Shown here: positions 55,429 through 64,000 of the stretch, one piece after another | Layout: every line of letters begins with the position of its first letter | How positions within the stretch are numbered: the stretch's first letter is position 1 | NCBI RefSeq assembly: GCF_963931295.1 | Contig: NZ_OZ007001.1 | Coordinates: forward strand, 1,302,001-1,366,000 | DNA length: 64,000 nucleotides | Origin: an uncultured Mailhella sp. | GTDB taxonomy: Bacteria; Desulfobacterota; Desulfovibrionia; Desulfovibrionales; Desulfovibrionaceae | Reading direction: 5' to 3' | Translations under genes and position numbers: made by a program | Notes under the pieces: model-generated | Database searches by the model: none | The model's input: only the letters and a program-made list of their open reading frames with translations | What the model was told of the DNA's origin: nothing

Positions 55429-55971
55429 CTACTGACGAATGATGCCCGCATGACGCAGCTCCCTGACGGCCTTCACGCCGGAAAAAAGTCCTCCCACCGA
55501 GCCCAGATAGCCGATGGCGACAAAGGGAATCACCATGACCATCATGGCCGGATTCTCGCGCATGAACAGCCAGGAAACGCCGAGGGAAAGGGCCTTGCCC
55601 ACGGCATCGAACACGGCCGCGCCGAGCACGGCGTTGCCTGCGCCCGCCTTGTCTCTGCCCGGCCACATGGCCGCCTCGCCCGCCAGCGCGCCGATCAGCA
55701 TGGGCGGCAGCAGCGTGACGCTGGCGCCGAGCAGCAGCATGCTGACGAGCATGTTGATGACGGTGAACAGCATCAGCGTGCCCGGCCTGCGCACCTTGCA
55801 GAGCATGACCACAAGCAGCGTGGTGAACACAAGATTCTTGCCCGCGAGACTGACGGGATTCATGCCGCCGCCCGCAAGCGCTATCAGCAGCGTGGACACC
55901 TTGGACGCCGCGGCGAACACGCCGACGACCACAAGTTCCTGCGCGCTCCATCGGGAAAGAAATCGAGTCAT
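55429..55971 (-). CDS. ECF transporter substrate-binding (S) component, MptD-like
   Basis: 180 residues with five or six membrane helices (ELVVVGVFAAASKVSTLLIALAGGGMNPVSLAGKNLVFTTLLVVMLCKV). The pattern fits MptD/Trep_Strep-type ECF S components, whose substrates are mostly unknown. It is the first ECF gene after the TonB-dependent receptor. In this operon heme, a porphyrin or a heme breakdown product is the natural guess. A hairpin separates it from the receptor gene. Confidence 0.82.
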   Translation of the reverse strand: MTRFLSRWSAQELVVVGVFAAASKVSTLLIALAGGGMNPVSLAGKNLVFTTLLVVMLCKVRRPGTLMLFTVINMLVSMLLLGASVTLLPPMLIGALAGEAAMWPGRDKAGAGNAVLGAAVFDAVGKALSLGVSWLFMRENPAMMVMVIPFVAIGYLGSVGGLFSGVKAVRELRHAGIIRQ

Positions 55972-56013
55972 GAAATTTCCAGACCTCCGACCGGAAAACG
56001 AAACAAGGCAAGG

Positions 56014-56057
56014 CTGCCGCGCCGTCCGCTTTTTCTCCGAAACGGGCGGCGCGGCAG
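56014..56057 (-). repeat. Hairpin between the receptor and ECF genes
   Basis: 15-bp stem with one mismatch (56014-56028 with 56043-56057). It may reduce read-through or stabilise the upstream mRNA, giving more receptor than importer. Confidence 0.55.
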
Positions 56058-56065
56058 GGTATTCA

Positions 56066-58264
56066 TCAGAACCGGTAGCTCAGCTTCACGTTGGCGTGAA
56101 GACCGGGTTCAAGAATGGCCGTATTGTACTGATAACGCTTGTCGAAGATGTTCAGCACCTCGGTGAGCAGCGAAAACTGCTTTTCCGGGCCGAAGTCGAA
56201 GCCGAGGGCAATGTTGGCCGTGGTGAAACCGCCGAGATCGTAGTTGCTGCTGCCGGAAGAGGAGCGATACACCGTGGCGGACTGGCTGCGGCCGTACACG
56301 TCGGCGCGAAAATCCAGGTCTTCGGCCAGGGCCTTCGCGTAGCGGACACCGTATCGGCCCACCCACTCGGGAGTGGCGGTATCGTAGGTTTTCCAGCCGT
56401 TGCCGTCGTCGTACTGACGGCGCATCCAGGTCAGCGAGGCGTAGGGGGTCACGTCGCCGAACGGGGTGGAAAAACGATAGCCTGCCGAAAGTTCCGAACC
56501 GAAGGTGGTGGCGTCGGCCACGTTGGTGTAGGTATAGACGCTGCTGCCGGAACTCACCGGCACGGAGGCTATGTAGTTGTCGGCAATGGAATAGAAGAAG
56601 GCAAGATCGAGATCCAGCGCGCCGTGATTGTAGCGGGCGCCGATTTCAAAGTTGTTGGATGTTTCAGGATCCAGATTCGGATTGCCGTAAATGGTGCCGC
56701 CGCCCATGGCCGTGCCGATGTATTTTTCCGTCAGGTTCGGCACGCGGAAGCCCTGCGCCCAGCTTGCGCGCAGCGCCAGATCTTCAATGCCCGTCCACAC
56801 GAGTCCCACGTTGAACACGGGGCGGGAATTCGTGTCGTCGCCGAGCGCGCGCTTTTCCACCGCGCCGGAATAGTCGAACATGGGCCGCTTCATGCCGCCC
56901 ATCTGCATCGTGCCGGTGTAGGGATTGGAAACTTCTTCGCCGCGCGTCAGCTCGGTGCGCACATGCGTCCAGCGCACGCCGTAGGTGAGCGCCAGATTCC
57001 AGGGCAGCTGACTTTCCATGGAGGCGAACAGCGACTGATTGAGCTGATTGCCGTCGTAGTATTTGTCCGTGGTCTTGTTGATGAGAATGCTCATGACCGG
57101 GGACATGGAAATGCGGTTGTTCAGATAGGTTCTGCCGTCGGAATTGAGCCTGTCGTAGTTCAGCTCGTACCCGGCGATGAGATAGTGATCCGCGCCGAGC
57201 TGCCAGTCCGTCTGCAGCGAGATGCCGCGGCTGCGGATGATGTTGTGCGCAAAGTTGTCCATGACCACGTCGGCGGAGGCGTAGGAAACGGGTCTGCCGT
57301 TCATGCTGGTGCTGCCGGGCCCGCTCGCCTGCCCCACATAGTTGCGCATGTCCTTTTCGTTCTTCTGATAGTAGGCGTCGAAGCGCACGCGGGCCAGATA
57401 TTCGCTGATGTCCTTCCCTTCCGCAAACAGGTAGTACTTGGTGCGCGCCCACTTGGGAACACGGACGAAGAAGCGATTGCCGTTGCCGTTGTCCTTCATG
57501 GACGTGGAATTGAACGCGCCCTTGTAGTAGTCGAGCCCCGCGCCCACGGTGAAATGTTCGGAAAAGTCGTAGCTCAGGAAGGCGGACGCGTCGGTCTGGC
57601 GGAAATTCGTGTTGTCCAGCTCGCCTTCAGGCGTGTGGATGTTTCCCTGATCGGAATGCGAGCCGGACAGGCTGTACTTGAAGCCGTCCAGATTGCCGCG
57701 CACGGCCATACCCTCGGAAAAGCCCCGGGACGCGCCGCTGAATCCGGTCCACACCTCGCCTTCCACGGGCTTTTCGCCGCCCTTCTTCGTAATGATGTTC
57801 ACCACGCCGCCGATGGCGTCGGAACCGTACAGCACCGACGCCGGTCCCTTGATGACCTCGATGCGTTCAATGCGCGAGGCGTCGATGAGCATGGGCGAGC
57901 CGGACATGGACTTGTGCTCGGAAATCTTCTGCCCGTCGATGAGCACCAGCGTGCGGAAGGCGTCCTCGCCGCGAATGGAAATGCGCTTCAGGCCCTGCGA
58001 GCCGTCGTTCTGCACCTGCACGCCGGGCACGTCCTCCAGCAGTTCGCCCACGGTGCGCGCGCCGGATCTGCGCACATCCTCGGCGGTCATCACCGTCACG
58101 CTCATGGGCACCTGCTGCAGTTCCTTCTCCACACGCGTCGCGGTCACGTACACGTCGCCCGCCTTCACGGTCTCTTCCGCCAGGGCCAGCGGGGCCGGAA
58201 GCAGCGCACAGGCAAGCAGCACGGTCGAAAACGCCGTCCAGGTCATTGTCGTCTTCTTCATCAT
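56066..58264 (-). CDS. TonB-dependent outer membrane receptor, probably for heme/hemoproteins
   Basis: 732 residues. A signal peptide (1-29, ending PLALA) precedes a TonB-box-like start (GDVYVTATR), the plug domain (35-160; VPMSVTVMTAEDVRRSGARTVGELLEDVPGVQV, GPASVLYGSDAIGGVVNIITKKGG) and a 22-strand barrel ending with the Phe-terminated KLSYRF. The receptor draws its ligand into the periplasm with TonB energy. Heme as ligand is inferred from HutW, HutX and TonB-ExbBD genes in the same operon; the FRAP/NPNL heme motif is not evident by eye. Confidence 0.88.
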   Translation of the reverse strand: MMKKTTMTWTAFSTVLLACALLPAPLALAEETVKAGDVYVTATRVEKELQQVPMSVTVMTAEDVRRSGARTVGELLEDVPGVQVQNDGSQGLKRISIRGEDAFRTLVLIDGQKISEHKSMSGSPMLIDASRIERIEVIKGPASVLYGSDAIGGVVNIITKKGGEKPVEGEVWTGFSGASRGFSEGMAVRGNLDGFKYSLSGSHSDQGNIHTPEGELDNTNFRQTDASAFLSYDFSEHFTVGAGLDYYKGAFNSTSMKDNGNGNRFFVRVPKWARTKYYLFAEGKDISEYLARVRFDAYYQKNEKDMRNYVGQASGPGSTSMNGRPVSYASADVVMDNFAHNIIRSRGISLQTDWQLGADHYLIAGYELNYDRLNSDGRTYLNNRISMSPVMSILINKTTDKYYDGNQLNQSLFASMESQLPWNLALTYGVRWTHVRTELTRGEEVSNPYTGTMQMGGMKRPMFDYSGAVEKRALGDDTNSRPVFNVGLVWTGIEDLALRASWAQGFRVPNLTEKYIGTAMGGGTIYGNPNLDPETSNNFEIGARYNHGALDLDLAFFYSIADNYIASVPVSSGSSVYTYTNVADATTFGSELSAGYRFSTPFGDVTPYASLTWMRRQYDDGNGWKTYDTATPEWVGRYGVRYAKALAEDLDFRADVYGRSQSATVYRSSSGSSNYDLGGFTTANIALGFDFGPEKQFSLLTEVLNIFDKRYQYNTAILEPGLHANVKLSYRF

Positions 58265-58371
58265 CCCTTCCTTTCGTTGCGCGGCCTTTTAAATCCGCGC
58301 TCTGTTCCTCAGATTCCCGGCCCGAAGCGCATGCACGGACTGCCGTGGCCGCGCCCTCTGCCGGAACCCTC

Positions 58372-58400
58372 GCCCCTGCCCTGCCCTTTCCGGCAGGGGC
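58372..58400 (-). repeat. Hairpin between hutW and the receptor gene
   Basis: GCCCCTGCC (58372-58380) with GGCAGGGGC (58392-58400). A likely intercistronic mRNA structure; no T-run. Confidence 0.5.
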
Positions 58401-58408
58401 GCTCAACA

Positions 58409-59839
58409 TCACTGTTTCGTTGCCTTCTCCAGCTCGTGCTTGAGAAAATCCTGCATGAGCTGGGAAATGTTCACCTGCCAGAACTGCCCGGCAAGCGTGA
58501 GCACCATCTTTTCCCCGCGAAGCTCCACCAGTCCGGCGCGGCCCCACTGCTCCAGAAGCGGTTCCAGCCAGGTTCGGAGCGACAGCCTGAACGTGTTCTC
58601 CATGTCGGCAAGATCCATCCAGCCCTGTTCCAGGGCCGCAGCCACGGCGCGAAAAAAGTAAAAGTGCGCGTCCGGCCGAACCAGCGTCGCCACGGGCTTT
58701 TGTCCGGCACTCACTGCGTCCAGCCACGTCTGGTACCGGCTCTCATTCATGTAGAACCAGCCCGCGAGATTCCCTCCCGCGCCCGGCCCGAAGGCCAGAC
58801 AGTTCGCGCTGCCCTTCACCTTGAGATTGTACAGATTGCGCTCCCGGCTGGTGCGCGCCCAGTGCGTGAGCGAGAGCCGACGGTAAAACGCCTTTTCCAG
58901 AACATCCACGGCCGCGGCGAACATGGCCGCCTGCTGCGGAATGTCCGCTGCGGGAGGAAGTTTGCCTTCCCGTATGGCCCGGCCGAGCGGCGTCCGGTCG
59001 TACACGTTGAGCTGATAGCAGTCCATGCCGTCGAGCCCGGCGGAACAGGCGGCGGCAATGTCGTCCAGCCACACTTCCATGCTCTGCATGGGAAAACCGA
59101 AAATGAGATCCACGATCACGGCGGCCTGATTGTAGCTCTTCAGGCGCTCCAGCCTGCGGAACACCTCTTCCCGCGGGGCCAGACGCCCCATGGTCTGCCG
59201 TATCTTCGTATTGAAGCTCTGCACGCCGAGCGAAAAACGATTCGCGCCTCCCGCAAGACAGGCTTCCATTTTTTCCGGACCGAAGTTGTGCAGCCGCCCT
59301 TCCACGGTGATCTCACAGTCGTTGGCAAGCGGCAGATGCCCGCGCACGGCCCTGAGCAGACGTTCAAGATCGCCGCTCTCCAGCGCCGTGGGCGTGCCGC
59401 CGCCCAAGTACACGGCATGCACCGGCCCCTGACTCTGCGCCGCGCGCCCCTCCCAGAGCCGAAGCTCCCGAACAAGCGCGTCCACGTAACGCGCGCTCTC
59501 CTCCCGGGAATAGCCCCGGTTGTAGAAGCCGCAGTACAGACAATGCGTTTCGCAGAACGGCACATGAATGTACGCCACGCTGTCGCCCCGGCGGGGCTCG
59601 TCGAGCAGCGCCTCAAGACGCGCCTCCCGCTCCTGCGGCGCAACCAGCCTTCCGCCCACGCCGGGATGCACGGCTATCTTGCCGTCAAACGCGCGGGAAA
59701 GCGGATCGGCGTCCTCCCGCGCAAAATACCTCTCCACGCTCCAGTCGTCCGACTGCGGAGCGGAAAACGCCGCGCCGTTCAGGCGAGGCTCTTCGGAATC
59801 AATCCGTTCCCGATCAAACCGTTCTATGGCGGCGCTCAT
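58409..59839 (-). CDS. hutW: Anaerobic heme-degrading radical SAM protein (HutW/ChuW family)
   Basis: 476 residues. A radical SAM core with Cys96-x3-Cys100-x2-Cys103 (FCETHCLYCGFYNRG), GGGTPTALESGDLERLL for SAM binding and a HemN-like C-terminal part. HutW/ChuW opens the heme ring without oxygen, releasing iron and forming anaerobilin-type products. It is the first gene of the heme operon. ATG 59839 has AGAGAGG upstream; the longer frame to 59872 enters the operator. Distinguished from coproporphyrinogen oxidase (HemN) mainly by context and the N-terminal extension of about 80 residues. Confidence 0.88.
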   Translation of the reverse strand: MSAAIERFDRERIDSEEPRLNGAAFSAPQSDDWSVERYFAREDADPLSRAFDGKIAVHPGVGGRLVAPQEREARLEALLDEPRRGDSVAYIHVPFCETHCLYCGFYNRGYSREESARYVDALVRELRLWEGRAAQSQGPVHAVYLGGGTPTALESGDLERLLRAVRGHLPLANDCEITVEGRLHNFGPEKMEACLAGGANRFSLGVQSFNTKIRQTMGRLAPREEVFRRLERLKSYNQAAVIVDLIFGFPMQSMEVWLDDIAAACSAGLDGMDCYQLNVYDRTPLGRAIREGKLPPAADIPQQAAMFAAAVDVLEKAFYRRLSLTHWARTSRERNLYNLKVKGSANCLAFGPGAGGNLAGWFYMNESRYQTWLDAVSAGQKPVATLVRPDAHFYFFRAVAAALEQGWMDLADMENTFRLSLRTWLEPLLEQWGRAGLVELRGEKMVLTLAGQFWQVNISQLMQDFLKHELEKATKQ

Positions 59840-59871
59840 GAAATCCTCTCTCAACGTTTTGCCGCTGGGCA

Positions 59872-59893
59872 AAAGTTATACTAATCAAACTTT
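59872..59893 (-). promoter_or_regulatory. 22-bp palindrome, probable DtxR-family operator (heme operon)
   Basis: AAAGTT-ATACTAATCA-AACTTT on the + strand. It covers the -10 box and most of the spacer of the hutW promoter, and differs from 47730-47751 at only three inner positions. Confidence 0.75.
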
Positions 59894-59903
59894 TTCTGAG
59901 CAA
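59875..59903 (-). promoter_or_regulatory. Promoter of the hutW-tonB heme operon
   Basis: Minus-strand TTGCTC (59898-59903), 17-bp spacer, TATAAC (59875-59880). Confidence 0.7.
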
Positions 59904-60258
59904 TAAAGAAATTGAAATTCAATGTCAACTTAAAAACGCAATTTTCTCTTTGCCTTCAGGCTGTGCCCGCAGCTTTCCCTTGAGGAAAACATGCGGACCT
60001 GAGGAAAAATCCATTTGTTTTTATTGACGATTTTCACGAAAAAACGAACACGGCCCACAAAGACAAAAGGCCGCCGACCTTTCGATCCGCGACCAAGCTT
60101 GCGACGTTCTGAAACGCCGCGCTGCGAAGCTTTCCGACTACGCGCACCTGTGCCGGGCCCGGCCCTGGCATCATCCCGTCCACGGCCATGAAAAGACGTT
60201 ACGGCATGTTTCGGGCGGCCCAACGCCAGCGAGGCATCGCCGTCCTTCCCCGCCTGCC
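59904..60258. other. Intergenic region between the heme operon and trkH
   Basis: No gene recognised. Short frames on the minus strand (59930-60223) look like chance. The part up to 60050 is AT-rich and the rest GC-rich. Confidence 0.35.
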
Positions 60259-60294
60259 AAAAAGCCGGAACAGGACTTCTCTTCCTGCTCCGGC
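60259..60294 (-). terminator. Terminator of the trkA-trkH operon
   Basis: On the minus strand a 12-bp stem (60283-60294 with 60264-60275, one G-U pair) is followed by TTTTT. Confidence 0.85.
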
Positions 60295-60353
60295 CTGTGT
60301 TCTGTCTGTCCGCAGCACTCCGGCAAAAACGTCGCGCCCGGCGTCAGCGCGGC

Positions 60354-61826
60354 TTACAGCCCTCCCGGCTTTCGCCAGAGCGAGGGATGAAGCAGAATCA
60401 GAAGCGCGTAAAATTCCAGACGCCCCGCAAGCATGCAGAAGGAAAGAATCATTTTGACGGCCTGCGGCATCCATCCGAAGTTGTCCACGGCTCCCACACG
60501 GCCGAACCCCGGTCCGGCATTGGAAAGGCACGTCAGCACGGCGGAAAAGCTCGTCAAAAAGTCGATGTTCCAGCAAAGAAGCAGGCCCGTACACAGAAAC
60601 AGCATGAGCATGTAGGTAATGAAGAAGACGCCGCTGCCGGAAATGATCTTTTCCGAAAGAGGCCTGTCCTGAAATTTGATGGTGTACACCCCGCGCGGAT
60701 GCAGCATGGAAAAGAACTCACGGCGCAGCACCTTTCCCAGAACCATGATGCGCATGATTTTGAATCCGCCGGCGGTGGAGCCCACGCATCCGCCGACGAA
60801 AACGGCAAACAGCAGCATCGGCATCGTGCCGAGAGGCCACAGGCTGTAGTTCTCACTGACGAAACCGGTGCTGGTGAGAAGCGACACTATCTGGAACATC
60901 GCGCCGCGCAGCAGTTTTTCCGCATCGGAAAAAGACTGAACGGAGGCCATATTCTCCACATACAGAAAGCCTGCGGTAAGCAGCGTAAGCACAGCGCAGA
61001 GCAGCACGAAGAAACGGCATTCCTCGCTTTTGCTGTAGGCGTTCCATCTTCCCGAGATAAAACGAAAATGCAGAGTAAAGTTGATTCCGGCCAGAAACAT
61101 GAAAACAATGATGATCCACTGAACGGCCGGAGAAAACGCCGCCGCCGAAGCATTCTTCGTAGAAAATCCTCCCGTGGCCAGCGTGGCAAAGGCATGATTG
61201 ACCGCGTCAAGAACATTCATTCCCGCCATCATCAGGCACACGACCATGACGGCGGTAAGAACGCAGTAGCCGCTCCACAGAATCTTGGCGGTATCCTGAA
61301 TCCGGGGAGCCAGCTTGTCCGGCGTGGGGCCGGGCACTTCGGCCCGGTAGAGCTGCATGCCGCCGACGCCGAGATGCGGAAGCACGGCCAGAGACAGCAC
61401 GATGATGCCCATGCCGCCGCACCACTGCGTGAGACTGCGCCAGAACAGCAGACTCTGCGGCAGGGCCTCGATATCGGAAAGAATGGAAGACCCCGTCGTG
61501 GTAAAGCCTGAAACGGATTCAAACCAGGCGTCCACGGGGTTCATGAATCCCGTGGACACATAGGGAAGCGCTCCGGCGCAGGTGGCGGCTATCCAGCACA
61601 GGCCCACACAGGCCAGCGCCTCGCTGTTGCTGAGTATGGTGCGGCGTTTTCTGCTCCCTGCGCGCACCAGAAGAAGGCCGAACAGCACGGACGCCGCGCA
61701 GGTCAGCGCAAGAGAAGCCGCGTGCCCGTCGCCGAAACCGACGGAAAGCGCCAGAGGAAGGATCTGCATGACGCCGACGCAGGCGATCATGATGCCGACA
61801 AGGTAGATGATATTCCAGAGCGTCAT
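60354..61826 (-). CDS. trkH: Trk potassium uptake protein, membrane subunit TrkH
   Basis: 490 residues with four membrane-pore-membrane repeats. Selectivity-filter regions are visible: ESVSGFTTTGSSIL, ATLATGGFSTKN, SLLTSTGFVSEN and LTCLSNAGPGFG. It imports K+ under control of TrkA. ATG 61826 overlaps the trkA stop (ATGA); the frame is open to 61844 but the overlap start has GGAGG upstream and fits family N termini. Confidence 0.95.
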   Translation of the reverse strand: MTLWNIIYLVGIMIACVGVMQILPLALSVGFGDGHAASLALTCAASVLFGLLLVRAGSRKRRTILSNSEALACVGLCWIAATCAGALPYVSTGFMNPVDAWFESVSGFTTTGSSILSDIEALPQSLLFWRSLTQWCGGMGIIVLSLAVLPHLGVGGMQLYRAEVPGPTPDKLAPRIQDTAKILWSGYCVLTAVMVVCLMMAGMNVLDAVNHAFATLATGGFSTKNASAAAFSPAVQWIIIVFMFLAGINFTLHFRFISGRWNAYSKSEECRFFVLLCAVLTLLTAGFLYVENMASVQSFSDAEKLLRGAMFQIVSLLTSTGFVSENYSLWPLGTMPMLLFAVFVGGCVGSTAGGFKIMRIMVLGKVLRREFFSMLHPRGVYTIKFQDRPLSEKIISGSGVFFITYMLMLFLCTGLLLCWNIDFLTSFSAVLTCLSNAGPGFGRVGAVDNFGWMPQAVKMILSFCMLAGRLEFYALLILLHPSLWRKPGGL

Positions 61827-63232
61827 AGATTCGAGCCTCCGCACTCGGAGGCCTCCGCATCGCCAAGAATGCGTTCCAGTTCCGCAATATGCTGCTTTTC
61901 CGCCAGAATCAGCACGCGGGCGTCCGGCTGAATGACCGTGTCGCCCTTGGGAATGAACACATTATCCCCCTGAACGATGGCGAGGAAGAGCACTCCTTTG
62001 GGCAGGCAGATGTCGCGCAGGCGTCGGCCGCAGAGCGCGGAGTTCTGCTCGACGAAGACCTCCATGGTTTCGGCGGCTTCATTGCTCACCGCCACCGAGG
62101 CCAGCACGTTGCCGTGCCGGATGTAATGCAGAATGCTACTCACGGTGGCTATGCGCGGACTCACAATATGATCGATGCCCACGGTGTCCGCCAGCGGCAG
62201 ATATTCGGCCTTGTTGATGCTGGCCACCGCCAGCCCGGCGCCGAGCTTCTTGGCCAGCATGCAGGAAAGAATATTGGACTCCTCGTTCTCGGAAACGGCG
62301 ACAAAGGCATCCATCTCGCCTATCTTCTCTTCTTCAAGGAGGCTGCGGTCTCTGGCGTCGCCGTGCAGAATCAGCGTAGATCCGAGGCTGGAGGAAAGTT
62401 TTTCACACTCCGCGGCATTCCCTGCGATCAGGCAGACCTGCACGTTCATCGACTCCAGACTTCTCGCAAGTGCCGTTCCGATGAGTCCCGCGCCGTAAAT
62501 GCACACGCTGCGCACAGGGCGGCGCTTCTGCTCCAGCGCCCTGAGTATGGAAGGCAGCGCCGCAGGCTCGTAGATGAAGTGAACGATGTCGCCCTGCCGA
62601 ATGATATCGGAACCGGAAGGAATGATGAGTCTGTCCTCCCGGTAAATCGCGCCTATCATGACGCGCTCTTCCTGCAGCACCTCGCGGAAGCGGAAAAGCG
62701 GCAGATCGATGAGGGGGCCTCTGTCCACCTTCATGCCCGTCATGCGAATGCGGCGATTGGCAAATTCATGGTATTCCACGGAACCGGGCATGGTGATGAG
62801 GCGGGATATGGACCGGACGATTTCCTCTTCGGGATTGACCAGAAGGCTGAGCCCGAGACTCTTTTCCAGAAAGCCCGGCAGAAGATGATAGTCGGGATTG
62901 CGCACGCGGGCCACTCGTGTGGCCTGGGGCGCCAGCTCTCTGGCGAACATGCAGGCCATGATGTTCACTTCGTCGGAGTTCGTCACCGCAAGAACCAGTT
63001 CGGCCTTGTCTATTCCGGCGTCCCGCAGCACCTGCGGGCTGGCCCCCGAGCCCGTCAGCGTCTGCACGTCAAACGCTTCCTGTATCTTGCGCAGCTGCTC
63101 TTCGTCATGGTCGATGACAATGACCTGCCGCTGTTCCTCGGCAAGCCGCCTTGTCGTATGAAAGCCGACTTCTCCTGCGCCGATGATGACAATCCGCCCG
63201 GAGGAAGACGCAGATTTTTCCTTAAAAAACAT
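61823..63232 (-). CDS. trkA: Trk potassium uptake regulatory subunit TrkA
   Basis: 469 residues with two RCK units. Each has an NAD/nucleotide-binding Rossmann fold (IVIIGAGEVGFHTTRRLAEE near 14-33; VCIYGAGLIGTALARSLES near 240) and an RCK-C lobe (FRFREVLQEERVMIGAIYREDRLIIPSG; RDICLPKGVLFLAIVQGDNVFIPKGDTVI). The peripheral regulator gates TrkH in response to nucleotides. ATG 63232 has GAGGTAG upstream. First gene of the pair. Confidence 0.95.
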   Translation of the reverse strand: MFFKEKSASSSGRIVIIGAGEVGFHTTRRLAEEQRQVIVIDHDEEQLRKIQEAFDVQTLTGSGASPQVLRDAGIDKAELVLAVTNSDEVNIMACMFARELAPQATRVARVRNPDYHLLPGFLEKSLGLSLLVNPEEEIVRSISRLITMPGSVEYHEFANRRIRMTGMKVDRGPLIDLPLFRFREVLQEERVMIGAIYREDRLIIPSGSDIIRQGDIVHFIYEPAALPSILRALEQKRRPVRSVCIYGAGLIGTALARSLESMNVQVCLIAGNAAECEKLSSSLGSTLILHGDARDRSLLEEEKIGEMDAFVAVSENEESNILSCMLAKKLGAGLAVASINKAEYLPLADTVGIDHIVSPRIATVSSILHYIRHGNVLASVAVSNEAAETMEVFVEQNSALCGRRLRDICLPKGVLFLAIVQGDNVFIPKGDTVIQPDARVLILAEKQHIAELERILGDAEASECGGSNL

Positions 63233-63283
63233 GACTACCTCATGTAAAGGTGGCTGATGAAGACCTATGCCATACGGTTATGG

Positions 63284-63311
63284 AACATACCATCATGACC
63301 ATATTTTTCAA
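63284..63311 (-). promoter_or_regulatory. Candidate promoter of trkA-trkH
   Basis: Minus-strand TTGAAA (63306-63311), 16-bp spacer, TATGTT (63284-63289). Confidence 0.4.
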
Positions 63312-64000
63312 CGTGTCTTACCGAGCATCTCCCATCTGCAATCACACCTGTATTCCAATCATAATTAAAAACAAAACAGCTGTCATGATATCTCATATAA
63401 TTGCAGAAATTATGTACAAAACTTTTTATAAAAGAATCAGAAACACTTCATATTCAGCACAACATATCATTGTTCAACAACATATCGGCAAAAATAACAT
63501 AGACTGTCTTCCTCAACCATGAAGAAACAGAATTTGAGTTCTCTCCATTCAGAGCAGGAACGGCAGAACAGAGAGATTCCGTCGAAATTGTTCGGAAGCT
63601 GATCCGGCCGAAAACCTCACTTCCGATCGCATGCGTACAGGACGATGATCAGCTTCCAGACGTGCCTCTCGGAAAAAAGCACGGTAATTTTAAAAGAGCC
63701 CCATCTTTGACCAGGCTTTCAGTGGATGCGTTTGCATCGAAACAGCACACGCCTTCCCCAGCTGAAGAGTCGCACGTTTCGGAGTACGCCACACAAAAAT
63801 ATGTCATTCTTGCCATGGGCGACAAGCCTCTGTACGAGTTACGCCCAATGAAAGCCCGATACCAGTGCGCACTCCTGCAAGTATGGAAATACTAGAATAC
63901 AGCCTGCCTGAAGACCTTCTCTTTATGCTTTTCGGCATGAACAAACGGGCGCCGCTCTGCCCGATGAAAAACATGCACCGGATACGCCCCGGCCTTTCCG
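63312..64000. other. Region without a recognisable gene at the window end
   Basis: The part to about 63500 is AT-rich. Open frames at 63662-63895 and from ATG 63883 to the window end (MEILEYSLPEDLLFML, open at the edge) have no ribosome site or known domain. It resembles decayed coding DNA. Confidence 0.35.

Noticed and set aside
55514..59884. +-strand open frame of 1456 codons across the heme genes
   Set aside because: It lies antisense to the ECF S gene, the receptor gene and hutW, all with strong motifs. The translation is His/Arg/Ala-rich without domains.
63662..63895. 77-codon + frame near the window end
   Set aside because: No ribosome site and no recognisable domain. It could be a remnant but cannot be supported as a gene.

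Overview
The window looks like a chromosome segment from a member of the Desulfovibrionaceae, probably a gut lineage. This is an inference from gene content. It carries a lactate oxidation operon of the Desulfovibrio type (a GlcD/GlcF-like FAD and Fe-S dehydrogenase, LutC, a fused LutB-LutA protein and an L-lactate permease), TAXI-type TRAP transport, anaerobic heme breakdown by HutW, and GC-rich genes. The AT-rich stretches are accessory DNA or regulatory regions.

Layout. 1-7980: a type I restriction-modification locus on the + strand (end of hsdM, two expressed hsdS genes, a tyrosine recombinase, a start-less hsdS cassette, hsdR), then an ankyrin-repeat lipoprotein. The hsdS parts share direct repeats of 29 and 40 bp around the recombinase, so the locus is probably able to change its target specificity. 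It ends beside the 3' end of an initiator tRNA gene (8212-8288, minus), the usual kind of island boundary. 8289-22240: core genes, namely an IS5-type fragment, a FadL-like porin, an unknown protein, tRNA-Leu(CAA), a CorC-like CBS protein, carB-carA (in that unusual order), a small membrane protein, an M24 peptidase, a DUF2333 protein, a frameshifted gene and a secreted protein.

22356-38025 (minus): a sugar-acid (uronate-type) catabolic operon. Transcription starts near 36090 and runs through a flavin reductase, a TAXI receptor, a fused TRAP permease, a KDPG aldolase fused to a VOC-like domain, an M24-like protein, two 2-hydroxyacid dehydrogenases, a TauE-type exporter, a KduI/IolB-family isomerase, a KduD-like dehydrogenase, a KdgK-like kinase, a HIT protein and RidA. 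An IclR regulator lies upstream. Its promoter and the operon promoter carry the same inverted repeat (ACTTC-N8-GAAGT) just downstream of the -10 box. The receptor gene is split by an 832-bp IS5-family element, and removing the element with one TA restores the frame exactly.

38581-46144 (+): lactate dehydrogenase genes, LutC, LutB-LutA fusion and lactate permease. 46321-49787 (+): RarA, a MATE exporter and a DtxR-family regulator. 49959-59839 (minus): a ten-gene heme operon (hutW, TonB-dependent receptor, ECF S, T and fused A-A subunits, hutX, flavodoxin, exbB, exbD, tonB). The hutW promoter and the promoter in front of the MATE-dtxR pair share a nearly identical 22-bp palindrome, which suggests that the DtxR protein controls both. 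The ECF module sits where a HutBCD-type heme ABC importer would be expected. 60354-63232 (minus): the trkA-trkH potassium uptake pair. From 63233 to the end I see no convincing gene.
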